Assembly (NCBI RefSeq): GCF_964355755.1
Contig: NC_092674.1
Coordinates: 627,001-687,000 of the forward strand
Reading direction: 5' to 3'
DNA: 60,000 bases
Source: Antedon mediterranea
Taxonomy: Eukaryota; Echinodermata; Crinoidea; Comatulida; Antedonidae
Shown: positions 38,035 to 53,000 of the stretch, piece by piece
How positions within the stretch are numbered: the stretch's first letter is position 1
Layout: each line of letters begins with the position of its first letter
Program-made: the position numbers and the translations under genes
The notes under the pieces: model-generated
The model's database searches: none
Told to the model about the DNA's origin: nothing
Seen by the model: the letters and a program-made list of their open reading frames with translations, nothing else

Positions 38035-41000
38035 CTAAAAGAATTTAGGAAAATGAAAAAAAAAATTCTTCGGAAGTCCAATAACTAATTAAGTTTCATT
38101 TTTAAAAAGCTTAGTTTTTTATTTGTTCGTGAAACTGCCAATCTAAATGATAAAACATCTTACGCCGAGTAACAGTGCGAAAACAATGACGTCAATACTA
38201 AAATTACATATTATTTCCAGATCAACACATCGGTACTAAAATAAAAGTGTCCTTTAACTAAAATGCATAGAATCCATAAATCGTACAATTATTATGGAAC
38301 GCCGTTTACGCAACATTTCGATGATATGAATTTTATGACGCGATATGTGAATGAAATGCATCGATATGAATTGAATGGCGTGATATATGAATGAAATGTT
38401 TTGAATTGAATGCTTTGAATGAAATGTTTTGAATGAAATGTTTTGAATGAAATGTTTTGAATTGAATGTTTTGAATAAAATGTTTTGAATGAAATGTTTT
38501 GAATGAAATGTTTTGAATTAAATGTTTTGAATGAAATGTTTGAATTGAATTGAAAAGTCAAACTATTGGCGGCGTATGTCATTCCCGCTCGCGATTTTTT
38601 TTCAACCTCTTAATAGGCCTAAGCATGGGTACCCTCATCTCCTTTCAACGCTGTCATCAATATGAATCCTTTACAGAGACTCCCTAACAGACCTGAAACA
38701 TTGGAATACATATTTCCGAACCCAGGTCTGTTAGGATTCTCTGTAAAGGCAGCGTGGAAGAAAGGAGATGAGGGTACCCAGGCTTAGGCCTAAGAGGTTG
38801 AGAAAATAATCGCGAGCGAAAATGACATACGCCACCAATAGTTTGACTTTTCAATTCAATTCAAACATTTCATTCAAAACATTTCATTCAAAACATTTCA
38901 TTTAAAACATTTCATTCAAAACATTTCATTCAAAACATTTCATTCAAAACATTTCATTCAAAACATTTCATTCAAAACATTTCATTCAAAACATTTCATT
39001 CAAAATATTCAATTCAAAGCATTCAATTCAAAACATTTCATTCATATATCGCACCATTTAATTCATATCGATGCATTTCATTCACATATCGCGTCATAAA
39101 ATTCATATCATCGAAATGTTGCGTAAACGGCGTTCCATAAATTATTGCTTTCTTTCCAAAACTAAAGCGGAATTTCGAAAGAATATTTAACATAAATTTT
39201 TCCTAGAATTCTACTAACGAAGACTACATAACTTCAGAAAATCTGATTTTCAATAGCAAAAGCCAAACCACAACTTCTAAAAATAAAGTTATTTTAAGTT
39301 TTTAAGTCCAAAAGAGGGCTTTGAACTTCCTTTTATAAAGCATCAAAACATTTGACAATTTCTTGGACAGACTGCGTGTGACGTAGCCACTCGGATACAT
39401 CGACAAAGGGATTTATCAGCAAAACAATGCTTGAAATAAAATCATGTGGCATTTCTGCAGCAGTGGATCAAGCAGTGTGTGTACTTTAATTCAAATGTGA
39501 TCCTTCTCATCTACCCAAGGGTGGAAAAGTGACATCTCGCCTCATCTCTATTACAACACAGCAAATAAGTACAACTTGTTCAAGAATCCTCAGTTCATCA
39601 CGTTTCTTCCATTTATTTACGTCATCAGAAATAATAATAAAATATCAACGATAATAATTTAAAATTATAGCGTAACTTTAATATCGCCGCATTTTCTGCT
39701 ATTTTTGACTGAACAAATTGTGTTAATCTGAGAAGGTTGCCGAATTAGATCAGACAACGATAAAGTAAGTTTTCCTAAATATGGACTAAAATGTACTACC
39801 CAGTACAATCACATAACTGATAACATAAGCTGTGTCCTCATTCATTCAGGTCAAATGTCATATTAGATAATGATACTCATTCTATCCATTTGAGAAAAGA
39901 TAATGATTATGCGACTATTTACGAATAATTCATTATAACAAAATATTTTTAAAACTGGCATATAATTAACCCACAAAGAAATAATTACTAAAGTATACAT
40001 CTATGCAAGAGACTACGTGACTGATAAACAATATCTTGAAAAAATATATTGACTCAATTGAATTTTAGTTGAAATGTCTAACATGTGGGCAACCACGACT
40101 TCTGTACTAATGTCTAACATGTGGGCAACCACGACTTCTGTACCAATGTCTAACATGTGGGCAACCACGACTTCTGTACTAATGTCTAACATGTGGGCAA
40201 CCACGACTTCTGTACTAATGTCTAACATGTGGGCAAGCACGACTTCTGTACTAATGTCTAACATGTGGGCAACCACGACTTCTGTACTAATGTCTAACAT
40301 GTGGGCAAGCACGACTTCTGTACTAATGTCTAACATGTGGGCAAGCACGACTTCTGTACTAATGTCTAACATGTGGGCAAGCACGACTTCTGTACTAATG
40401 TCTAACATGTGGGCAACCACGACTTCTGTACTAATGTCTAACATGTGGGCAACCACGACTTCTGTACCAATGTCTAACATGTGGGCAACCACGACTTCTT
40501 TACTAATGTCTAACATGTGGGCAACCACGACTTCTAATCTGTAAAGGTTGCTGGCACAAATTACAAACTAAGATAAATTCAAACATGCTTTCGAAAAATT
40601 GTGAAATTTTGCACCCACAATTTCCCTACGAATCTGTAAGTGCTTTTAAAACAAGGAAAAGGTGAACCAAATTCAACCATGTTCTACGTTCTACTTTTTA
40701 TCTTGATGTATTTTTTATGAGACAATTGGATTATCATGATATTATAATATTGCTTCTAATAGCGTGTCGTCGCAACATTGCATATAATGTATACATTCTG
40801 TATCACGTCTAGCACATTAATCTAACCATGTCTACTAAAGTCACTTTGCGAGTCGGTGAGATACAATTAAAAACAAATTAATGATAAACAAAATATTATA
40901 TTATATGATAAATTGAATCAAATTACATTTAAAGGGCAGAAGTATCTGTTAATTTGAAATTATGGGATCACAAGTAATTAAGAAACCCATTCAACACAAT

Positions 41001-44000
41001 TTGTATTCAAAAATTAAACAAAATGTCAATTCGTTGTATGATGACCGATGTGTGTACAGTATATAAACATCGGTTTCAACGATAATGACGTCACAGCATC
41101 TCTTCAAAGGCACCGGTTCGTGCGTAGCAACTGTCATAAGCCTATTTTGAAATACATTTCTGAATTTCATCCATTTCTATCAATGTTTTATGTTGTACGG
41201 TGCGTTGCGCAGATAGCCCAATTCGTCATGGTGATTGGATCTAGATTTGAAACTTATAATTTAATCAAAATGCAAAAGTGGTGTAAGTTTGCAAATAACA
41301 GTGATAGGCCTATCACCTATAAATGGACCTATTAATCAGTAATTTAATGTATAAGTCCATGACCTATCTAACCATTATATTCTTAAAATGAACATTTAAA
41401 AACTAAAATTGGTGGAATTATTCCTATATATTTGTTTTAACAGGTCTGTATTTTGATTAATAATTTAATATACTAAAATATTTGACATTTGTTGAAACTT
41501 AATTATTGAAAATATGATACCAAGTTCTAAGTTGAGTTAATGTCAATTAGACATCCAAGACAATAATTAGTCTGGAGATAAAATGTTAAATTAACGTGAC
41601 GAAGAAAGATAAAACGTATACGCATGAGCGACAAGTATTTGCAACGAATTGATATCTTTACAAAATTGATTAGATATCCAATGACATGATGATAAAAGCA
41701 GTTAAGGTTATATGTATACCCACTAGCTAATGCTATTATAAGATCGAATGTATATCAATCACAACAGAGGAATTGGAGTATGCAATTAAACATGTTTCTA
41801 GTACTTAAGCTTGTGTTGGTAAACTAACTAAATTATACTACAAGTTACAAATTCCAGGTGAAATGCTGCAAACATATCTTTGTTTGGATATGCAAAGTCT
41901 TCAATCTCACCTGGAGGTGAACATGAACACCTGACTCAGAATAAGCTAAGGATATAGGCTAGGAAGAGACAGACTAAATACTAAAACTATACAATCAACT
42001 AAAACAATATTAAGTGCGTGAATGGCTTATGGGAAAGCAAGACGAAAACCAGTAGTTGAGTTTTTGGAGGGCATATTAATGGAGCAAACAAATGAAAAGA
42101 TAATTACCTGCCGTCAGATGACTTAGCAACCGTGCTCACTGCTTTGGCGAATTGCTTTCCACTTATCATAACGGTTTGTAAATTAGATTTTATTTTCAAT
42201 GACATTGCAGAATAAAGGTGCACCGCAATAATAGTACTAATTGCATTTTATTCATAGCAAAAATATTGAATCTTTAATAACATAGAAATCAGAACACAAA
42301 ACAATGAGTGTTAAAGGATACAGTTGAAGCACTTTAATTTCTTCAGTTCCGTTTGTACCAATCTGTAAGAGAATTTTGAAAAAATCATTTCAGAAAAAAA
42401 CATGTTGTAAAAAACATTTAGTAGGTCGCTGTGAACTTGAAAAGTGTAAAAATGTATTTTTATTTATTTTATTCCTGCTGAACGATTAAAAACCTCCACT
42501 AACCTGTCATAAAATAAAATATTTATTCCAAATTGAAAATTATGCACATAATAAAAACACAATAAAATCTATTAAGAAAAAACAAAACTTGTTCAGAAGT
42601 CTTCACTAACAACAGAATATCATTTGAGAAGTCATTATTTTGCATCAGGATTGGGGATTTCACTGTGATAATGATTTTATTTAGACAGAATTTACCTTTT
42701 AGAAAGTCGACACAAATCCTTTGATACATTGATAACAAATGAGAATTTTTATAAGATGACAAAATGAAATCAAATCTTCTATCACTGACAGCTGAATAAT
42801 AATAAGTGATCAAAAGTAAATAAATGGAAAGATTACATGGAAGTGAACTAATCCATAGATTGTTATTACAAGAATCTAAATACTTGGGCATTTCAATTGA
42901 TTGTCATTATTCCAAAAGCTTTACGTACATTCAAACGGTTTGCAGTTTAAAATATAAACAAATACAACTATTATAGTTAAGGCTGCGTCAGAATATCCAC
43001 TTGCAGAACATGCTTGCCAGATGGCGTGGATATATTGCAGGAAATAAGAATCACGTCTCTGCAATCTTGCTGTTTGTGTCTTGCACTCCAAGTTACAAAC
43101 AATCAAACTACAGCTATACATCTTTATTCATGCCAAGTTAAAAATATTGCATGAAGAACAACATCATCTTATGTACATCTCATACACAGGTGTATTTGAT
43201 CTAAATATTCAGGTTCCATTTTGCTCTGTCTAAACTATCAAAATAGTTAGTGTGATGTGCCCAAATATGGTAGTGATATGCCTAAAGATATGGGCAAATC
43301 ACATTTCTTGTTACATAAAGTTTGATAGTGTAGCCTGAGCTTTAGTTCACTAGAATCTTTAAAACGAACAAAAGTAGCAAGAGAATAGAATTCCGCATCT
43401 GTGTTGGTATAAATCATATTTATAATTATTTTTAACTGATGATCGCAACACATAATTTCACATACTTTGCCAGTAACTCCAGATGATGGTTGAAGTGTAT
43501 CAACCGAAATTTTAAGTTTTGTGAAATTGTGTGTTGAGACCAATATATATCAAATACAAAAACAGGCTAGCATAATTGCCAAAACATCTTAAATTGTTGA
43601 AAACAGTCATAACAGTATTTAAGAAAGGAAACTTAGTTACATTTTGCAAACTTATGTAAGAAAACCAACTCTGATCACATGATGAATTGCCATTCAAGTG
43701 AACTGATTTAAATTAACGACAGAAAGGAAAGAAGTTGCCAATACAAGAAGCAAAATCAATTGATTACAAGAAACATTGAGGAATCACCTGATTACAGGTA
43801 CTTGACAAGATGGCACTCAACATTTCACCATTTTTCTATTGAAGATAGAGGGCACTGTCTCATATCTTAATAATCTATCTATTATCTATCTATATCTCAA
43901 TTTATTCAAAGGGAAATAAAAATTTCTGTTTACTCAAATTGCAAATAATCCATCATTGATCAAATAGTAGTAGGAGTCATTTAAACCAATATTGTAAAGA

Positions 44001-47000
44001 AAACAAAGAAATGGATGGTTATTTGCAGAAACCCATAAGATGGATAGAGATGCATCATCTGGTCTCTAAACGCTGCTCCAACAAATCTACATTTGGAAGA
44101 ATATGGAAGTTGATGCTTAATATCATATTTTACATAGTTTATGGTCAAACCTTTATGTCTCTATACAGTAAATGTATGGAATATAAATATCATGTCAAGG
44201 TCAAGACAAGTTCAACTGAGTTTTCTTTTGAGGATAATTAATTTTATTGTATTGTAGAGACGTACTGTTTTATTGAAAAGCAATATATTTGAAATTGCAA
44301 AAAAAAAAAAAATCGGATATTTGCAATCCTTGCGCAAAATTTCCCATTAAAGATCAATTTTTTTACAAAAGCACATCGACGGTAAAATTAATACAATCAA
44401 GAATAACAAAGAAATGTATTGCAGAAGTTATGGAATTATACAATTGTGTTAGAATGTAAAGTGGGCGCTTATAAACCAGTGCATGAACAATGGGTCATTT
44501 AAGTACTTCAATTGCATACTTAAAACCCAACTGCTCATAAAAACAATCTGGTTGCATTTTAAATCCATTAGGGTTGATGAAATTTTAAATTTAATGTATA
44601 AATACATATGTATAAACTGGTGGGATTGAATTTTTCTTAAACTTTCATTGGTAAAAATGTTCGGGTTCAGTTTTTTTTATTTTTATGGGTAAATAATTAA
44701 AAATGAAAAAAAACAATTTAAGTTCCACCTTCACTGATATAAAATTACAGTATTTCAAGTTATCAGCACACATCTATTAGTTTCTTCTTTCTTAGTTCTA
44801 GTATATTATGAATCAAATATATTGTATGTTATCAGTGTTTAGAGTTTTACATATTGTAAACAGGAATGGTTTGAGTAGAGTATTTTTAGTGAACTTGGCT
44901 TGCCATACAGAGGTACTCACAGGAATCTTTTTTGAACAATTAAAGATTGCATAAATAAGAAAAACAATGTAAAACAAAGAATATGGCATAAACAACAAAC
45001 CCACAATAAATGAAAATAAAATGGTACCATAAATGTGTAAATGATAATGAAATGATGTTATATTACTGGTACTATTGAGGAGGAAAGACAGAGGTGAGAA
45101 TAATAGATAGATGATATCAGAAAATGGAAGAAGGCACATACAGCTCAATTAAAGTCTAAAGCTTTCATTCAAATTTATCAATCAATAAATGCTAAATAAC
45201 TGTGTACAAATTAAGATAATTAAGTATATTTTTTATCGTAGATCTTCTTCAAAGTGGCAGTTTAAAATCTGCATAATGAAATGTCCTCTGGGTGGAGTCA
45301 TTGAACCCTCGAACTCACACATACAGACTTCAGATCTGGATAACTAGATCAGAAGATAAACAGTAGTAATGTACAAGTGGTTTTTTTTAAAGTAAATCCA
45401 GTATTATTGGTTAAATGGGCACTTTAACCCCGATAAAATGAGTTTGAATTTAAAAAGGTTTATAAGGATTCTTGAAATAATTACAATATCTTTACTGATT
45501 ACTGACATTTAGTTCCTTAATCCAAGTGAAGTGGACATTATTCCAACGTTAATCTAACAACACAGTATAACCTCTATTAACAGGACATTTTGAGGACTCA
45601 CCAAAGTGTCCACTGAATAGCGGTGTCCATATGCGTAATCGCTTATATCAATTTCAACGAAATTAAAGAAAATGTAAAAGACAGACACCCACCTTCAAAT
45701 ACTTCTACCCAACCTAATGTGAATTTGAATTTCTCCCACACAAACCTAATTTTAACTCATGTTAGGTACTTCACTGTGGATGCCAATGGGCCTAATTCAA
45801 ATTTCCAATTAGACTGAGAAATATTAATAATACATATATGTGGAAGACATAAACCAGATCAGGTAGATTTTATACATAGAGCAGAATAAAAGAAAATAGC
45901 CATAAATTCTGCATACTTTTTTAACAACAACTTATTCATTTTTCTGTTAATAACCTTGTCATACTAAATATCATGAAATATGCCATTAATAAAAGGTGTA
46001 CAGTACTTTGAAATATTCAACAACTATTAATTTATGAAAAAATATCACAATAAAAAAAATAACAGTATTGTTTAACTACTCATAGCACCTTGGTAACAAC
46101 TGATGCTTGTATCAGTCATTTCAAGGTATGGTTTTATAATATAATTTATTGCATAGTTTTATTAGGTCATACTAATTACTAGCATTTATTTCAAAACTGC
46201 TGAGTGCTTTACTATTGTATTTACTTTTTGTAAAACTTTTAATTGCAAATCATTACAAAATATGTAATACTTGTATAATGGTTATGATTTAGCATTTATT
46301 TGAAGTGAATTATAATTAAACATAGCCTACTTCAGCTATCAAACATTGCTCAGGATAATCAGAAAATATGAAATAATGTAAATTACATAAAAGTACAAAA
46401 AAAGCAATCGGAACCACAACAAAAAAATGAAACTGTATGATATTCCAGTCATGCTATCCAGTAAGTCTGTTTTTACCAAACACCATTGCAACTCACAGCT
46501 TTGGTAGCTGGTAGAATGCTCTCAATATCAAACATTGGACTGCAACCACCTGTCGCAGCCACAGGCGGTGTATTCATTGTATGTACTTATAGATTACTAC
46601 CCCAATAAAAAGCATATAACAAGGAACATCTTAGTTATAGCAAATTCGCTGCTGTCAAATAATAGAATTAATAACAAAACAAAATTAATTAAAAAAAGTA
46701 GAAATATTCTTCCATATGAAATTCTTCAACAAGTATCTTGTCAATAAGAATATAGTAGAGCAGGTGGTACGCCGACTGTAAAACATGTAAAATCTGCTAC
46801 GCTCCTGAGGGAGGTTAAAAACGCCATTAACTTCTGAATGGATCGCAATGCGCAGCTGAGATAAAATACAACAATGAGCACTGTCCATAAAGGGGATTAA
46901 CATCACGATCCCAAGATCCGTTGCCACATTAAGTGTACGTAACAACGAGAGGAAAACCAGCTTATTAAGGATTAACGCAAGATCTCGAGATGAACAGATT

Positions 47001-50000
47001 AGTGCTTGAATTATTTAATCACGCTGCAACTGATTTGCTTCGCAGGAATGCGTCTGTCCAATTCAGAGATTCATGAGTAGAAGCTGTATTCAATTACAAA
47101 CTTTTAGCATGTAAAATATAATATGTGATGATTGATGCTTGCTTGCATAGATTGCCAGGTAATTTACAATAGGAGTCACAATGATGCTCATTTGCATAAT
47201 GCTATTTATAAATCTACTTGTTGATTAACATTTATGTGACACAACATTGCATTGAAATGAATGTGTATAACACTACATAGGCTGCATGTAATCGCATTTC
47301 TTTGTAACACACGCACACTGCATGTAACATATTCGCCTAATACCAAATGTGATTTAATTTGCATGGTTAAAGCCTTGTCTACAATCAATCAAACTAGCTT
47401 GACAAAAAAAGTGCAACATGCAAAATATGGTAGTGATTTGACCAAATATGGTAGTGATCATGTCCATATATGGGCACATCACATTTTGTTGTCACATAAA
47501 GTTTGATAGTGTAGACAGAGCTTAATACGGCACAACTACCCCTTTCATTTACACACCAGCGCACATACAAAAACGCCCATGTTGACACCACAGTGTGTGT
47601 AAACTTCGAAATTTTAATACACAATATGTAAAAGGTGTATAGTATCCATGTAGGGTGGCCCTTGAATAGGGATGTCCCAACAGATGAGTTGGTCTCTACC
47701 AATGCTTATAAGTTCTACATACCTGTGGTCAGCTTGTTGACTGTTTGACGTATTATTCCATTGCTGTTGCTGATAGGATTGAGTCATTTGTACACGTTCT
47801 AGCCATTCAAGAGAAATGCTCACATAGCTATATAAAAATAAACATTTTATTAAAGTATGTATTGTCCCCCTGAAATAATAAAACTTTTTCTCTTTTTTTC
47901 TACGGAAGTGATTAACTTTATTAAAACTAAAAAATAGCATATTCAAAGTTTGATTTAAGTAATCTTCATTTTTCATGTTTTTGGGGGACAATATCTTTAA
48001 ACATACAGTACACCTTAGTTAAATCACAGTACCCACTTCACTGATCCCACATTAAACTCAGTTACACATTTAATATAGGCAGAGTGTTACAGTAGTAGTA
48101 CTCCAACCTACCTGGAAAACTCAGCATTTGGATTCCTTATGGAAACATTATGTTTCTGTCCATTAGGAAGAACAATTTGACAGATTTCATTCGGAGTACA
48201 TCTGTTGCGAGTCTCTGGCAGTTCCTGTTGATTCATGCAGAAATGAGCATTACAGGGCATAAATTATCATATGTATCATCAGTATTTGTTATTTTTATTA
48301 TTGATCAGGAAGATCAAATCAAAATATGGTAGCTTAGTTTGATTTTTACTAAAAACTGATTATTCAAATTCTCCAAACTTAAAAAAGTGAATTTGATAAG
48401 ATACAGTATTACTTGGATTGGAATCAACAGAAAAATTATAAATTTAAGTACAAGCCTAAAACAAAGATTTACTGATTTTATTAATCTTTTTTTTTGTTTC
48501 ATAATATTCAACCAAGAAGGAAAAAAATCAACTATAATAGTATATAAATGCATATTTAGCATACATCATGAATGTATTTGACTTGATTGATTTGGGCTGA
48601 CCCTGAGCATCTTACCCGGAGCTGACCCTGAGCATCTTACCCGGAGCTGACCCTGAGCATCTTACCCGGAGCTGACCCTGAGCATCTTACCCGTAGTTGA
48701 GGAGCCATCATGGTGAGAATGGTACGGTTTGTGAAAACTATCTTAAGCTGGCCATTAGAATAAGCTGTGAAATGTCCAAGCCCAGCTACTGTACTCTCTT
48801 CAATTGGAAACACTTTCCATTCTTCCTCTCTATCAATTGCTTTAGGAGTCTAAAACAACATATTTTAGTAAAATACTTGACAACCTTTTATGTTATTCTT
48901 AAACAATTAATACATCATTATTAAACAGAAATTTCATTTTTACATAACTTACCTTCCAGCAAATCTCAATAGGATCCATTGTATTCAAAAGCATGACATC
49001 TAAAAGTCTACAAATGGGAAGAAATGACAAACCAATTTAATTACGTTTAGGCCTACTACTTTTGTATCTTAAGGTATTACAGTATTATCAATCTTTAGCA
49101 GATTGATCTAATTTAACTAAAGCTCTGTCTACACTTACCAAACTTTAGTGACGAAAAATGTAATTTTCTCATATATCATCAAACATTATATATGTTTGTA
49201 TTTGTATGCACATTCGAGGGCCCTTAATGATCAGATCCTATACTGGAACTGGATAGGCTACCCTCATTAAAGATGGTAATAAATAAATGACATCATATCA
49301 CAACCATATTTGTGCACATCACATGTTATCATTTGTATTCAGAAACATGAAAAGACAATATATGGAAATTTAATACTTGGGAAAATTGTCTTTTCCATTC
49401 TAAAGTTTTGACTGACTAATTTTGGTTAAATATTCAATGTGAAATTAATTGTGAAATACAACAATGTTATTATTAATTAAAGAATATAATAAAATATGCT
49501 TTGAAAATTAAACAATATATAAAATCAATAATCTTGAATGAATTAATTAATTAAATTATTTAAATTTAAATAAAGAAATTAAGATACAAAATTTACATTT
49601 CAAATTTCCTGAATTTTAAGAGTTTTTTAATTTGAAATGAAGGATGATAGTACATGGTCCTCAAATACCCATAAAAGTTCTTGTTATAAAAATAAGTATT
49701 GTTATCTATTCATTCATTTATTCAATCTTTTATTTTGAAATCTCTGGTCCATAGAAAAAAAGAAAATAAAGCATTATAAATAAGTATGTATAAAAACAAA
49801 TCTTTTTTTCACTAATATTATAAAGAGATTTCAAGTAGAAATTGAATTACAGGAGACAGTGGCAGAATAGTTGTTGGATATTCTCACAATTTAGGTGAGA
49901 AAGGTGAGGAAAAAATCATATTTCGTCTGTTATATGCCTCTCAACCTTTAAAAATGATAAGGATCAATCAATCATTGATGGGCTCAGCTGTGATATTGCC

Positions 50001-53000
50001 CTTGAAGTTCAATTCTAATATTACATCATGTTATCTTTAGTTACAAACAACAGTAATGAAATGTAACAATTGTAAGAAACTAAAAATGTTAATTGATGTT
50101 TTCTAGTACATTCAATCAAGTATGGAATTTGAGGCATTTTCAATCACTTCGTCTTTAAAAATGTGATTCGAATACATAAATAATATGTTTGTAAGAGATC
50201 ATGTCAAAACCATTTTACTGCAGTTACTGCAGTAACTTCATTTTTTACTTTCTTTCTTTCTTTTTATTTTCCCACATTATAACATAATTACAAAATAATA
50301 ATAATAATACATTTTTTACTGCTCTAAGTAACATGATTTTAGTTTTTTAATGTAGAGGTTTATATAGCAGTCACAATACATAGTGCATAATTATTCAAAA
50401 GATCTTAATAAATAATTGCACAAACAGATTAAAGAGTAAAATTGATAGATATAGGTGTACCTAGATGCTTTCTTCACCATTCTAATGAGCATACTTTGAT
50501 GTGAACCAGGTATCATTGCTTCATTACTTGCTACAAGCATCCTATCAGTTGTCGACCCATCATAGTTGACGGTCGTATGCATAAAATACTGCCCTCTAGA
50601 ATCCGTTAAAGTAATCACGGATCCATCTCCAGGATAAATTTCTGATGATATTGGATTTAAGGAAAATCTGGAATAATCAAATATTAAAAAAATTAAAATT
50701 GCATACTCAGATACAAGAAAAAACAATTTTTTTAAATTTGATATTTTCTAAATGCAATGGATCATAATACAATTTAATTATTTTTTTCAATTTAAACAAA
50801 AATCACGTGATTTACCAACTTTTTTATTATTTTGGAGGTCTGATTAATCAATCAAAATAACCTTTATTTTTTTTTTCCATTTACATCCAAAAAATAGGAA
50901 ATGCATCATAAAAATTTGACCAATTAGCTTGCAAAATTGTTGAAAAAATAATCAGTAATAGAGGATAGCATCGCCGGAAGAAAAGCTGACTTGTCCAAGG
51001 ATTACTAACTAAATTTATGACTTTTCAGAAGATTTATTATAAAAAATAAACAATGCACTGACAAGCATTGACTTATCCAAAAATAACAATACAGAAATTA
51101 TAAGCTGGAAAAATAACAAACAAGTCATCTTGGATTTTATGACACCTTTCAACGAATTTCAAATGCCTGAGAAAGACGATTAGCATCAATTAACGTGAAT
51201 AATACAGCCTTGTATAAACGTTTAGATTAAAAATACAAAGTCGAAGAGTTTTTTTTTATTCCGGGAGTTGTTTTCAAAAGCGACTTTTCATGAATTCAAT
51301 CTGTTCGATTTAGTCCAAAGGCAAATGGCCAACTTACAATGGACTCAATTTTTGAAAGAAATGTCATACAATTATTGATGGCCAGTAAATCAGACAAAGA
51401 AAAAAAAAAGGTTTAATGGCTCAGTTGTGGGCCAGTTAAAAATAATGAACGGGTCACCTCCTGCGTACGTTTGTTTCTATGTTATATTGACCTAAATATA
51501 GCATATTTTTGTTAATAATCTAACTAATGGAAACATCCTTAAAAGTACATTTTTAACTATACAGAATACAATATTGTTTAACAAAATGTTAATCTTGTCA
51601 AGCTCGCATACAACCAGAAGGACACGGTGAGTTAACAACATTTAGGTACACTCATTCAGCTTATTGGGTCAATTACCGAGTAAATCAATTTCAATCATTA
51701 GCAGCATTATCTAAAGCTGGCTCTTAATCTCCTCTGAAATTAATCAAATGGCTAAGTAAAAAAATAATAACACAACACAATGTACAATTGACCAACTCTT
51801 ACAGTACAGTTTCTTATTTTCCCATGCAACATTACAATATGATAATATCACTATACTGTATACAGTACCGGTATTTATTTATCTGGAGGACCAAACTTAA
51901 AGTCTTGGCTTAATGCGTCCTCTCACACAATATTGTATTAATTTATGATCTGTTTTGTATATTGTATTGTGTGAAACTTGAAAATTGTATTTAATGTAAC
52001 AACATTTGAATCTTGGTTAATAACATTAGAATGTAACATTGCATAATGTAATCAAATATCTGTCGTTCTTTACAGTTCTTTTTTAGTTAAGTTAACTTTG
52101 ATGTTACTACATGTGATTACACATTAATGATATAACTCTTGATTAATGAATCAGAATGTTCTTAGTCTTAATTAATGGCTTGTAGTTAGCTAATGTTTTC
52201 TTTCTTCAATTCTGATGCTTAAATAATACTCTTTAAGACAAATGAATTGTTTTCATGAAATAGTAGTTGCAATATGTTCTCTAAACAACCATAATTTACT
52301 TTACAGTAAATTGTATAAAAAAATATCAAAATTATTATAATGACAACAACAATGCAGAAATCTTTTTTATCAGATCACTCCCAGCAGATGAAGAGCGCCT
52401 CTTGGGAGCACTTTAGTTATGATGTTATGTAGTTGTTCATGTTGACAGATTGTAAACCTAGAGCAGATAGCAAAAACACGAGACCAGAGGGAATTAAGAA
52501 TTGAATTCTACAATCAATTTGGGTGAATTGATATCAACGCATAATTAAAGAAAGTCCTGCGAGCAAGTCAATCCGGAAAACATAGATGTCTCAATTTGAA
52601 TACTTTGTATCAATTATTAAGAACATGCTTAAACGCCACACGAGACATGTCACCCATAGGGCATGACTTATTTATTATCTATGTACAATACACCCACTTG
52701 TATTAATTGATGTCTTAATGTAACTGACTGAGTTTTTTGTTAGACGTTCGTTTTTTATATCAATTATCTAGTTCATTCTTTTTAATCATCAAGCTACCCT
52801 TAAGGATAAAATAGATCAAGCCACCTTATTGGCATTTTAGAAAAGAAAAACAATGTGTGTACAGTATTTTGAATTCAAAATAAAATCTTTGATTTCACAA
52901 TATTAATATAGATGGCGCTGTTTGTCTTTCAGGATACTGCAGGACACATTTCATTAAATTTTGATTAGCCATAACTGAATGATCATTCTGAAAAAATCTA

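Larger units (their letters stand above)
39150..46470 (-). other. Large intron region of the C5orf34-like gene
   Basis: Beyond the repeats listed, it holds AT-rich DNA with no exon that fits the C5orf34-like frame. Small coding-like segments at 42.1 kb (minus) and about 42970-43040 (plus, reading KAASEYPLAEHACQMAWIYC) remain unexplained. Confidence 0.4.

Noticed and set aside
44011-44241. 76-codon plus-strand frame starting MDGYLQKP
   Set aside because: Somewhat coding-like at the start, but it degrades into Ile/Tyr-rich sequence, with no splice signals or family match.
45280-45340. tRNA-like GTTCGAGGGTTC motif on the minus strand
   Set aside because: No matching A box or foldable cloverleaf; treated as chance or a very old SINE fragment.
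47614-47720. C-terminal extension of exon 7 without splicing
   Set aside because: A consensus donor (CACAG|GTATGT) interrupts it, the extra residues have no match in the family, and a better C-terminus exists at 37760.
48595-48693. CRISPR-like regular repeats here and at 40074 or 53161
   Set aside because: Units are directly tandem without unique spacers, and the genome is eukaryotic.
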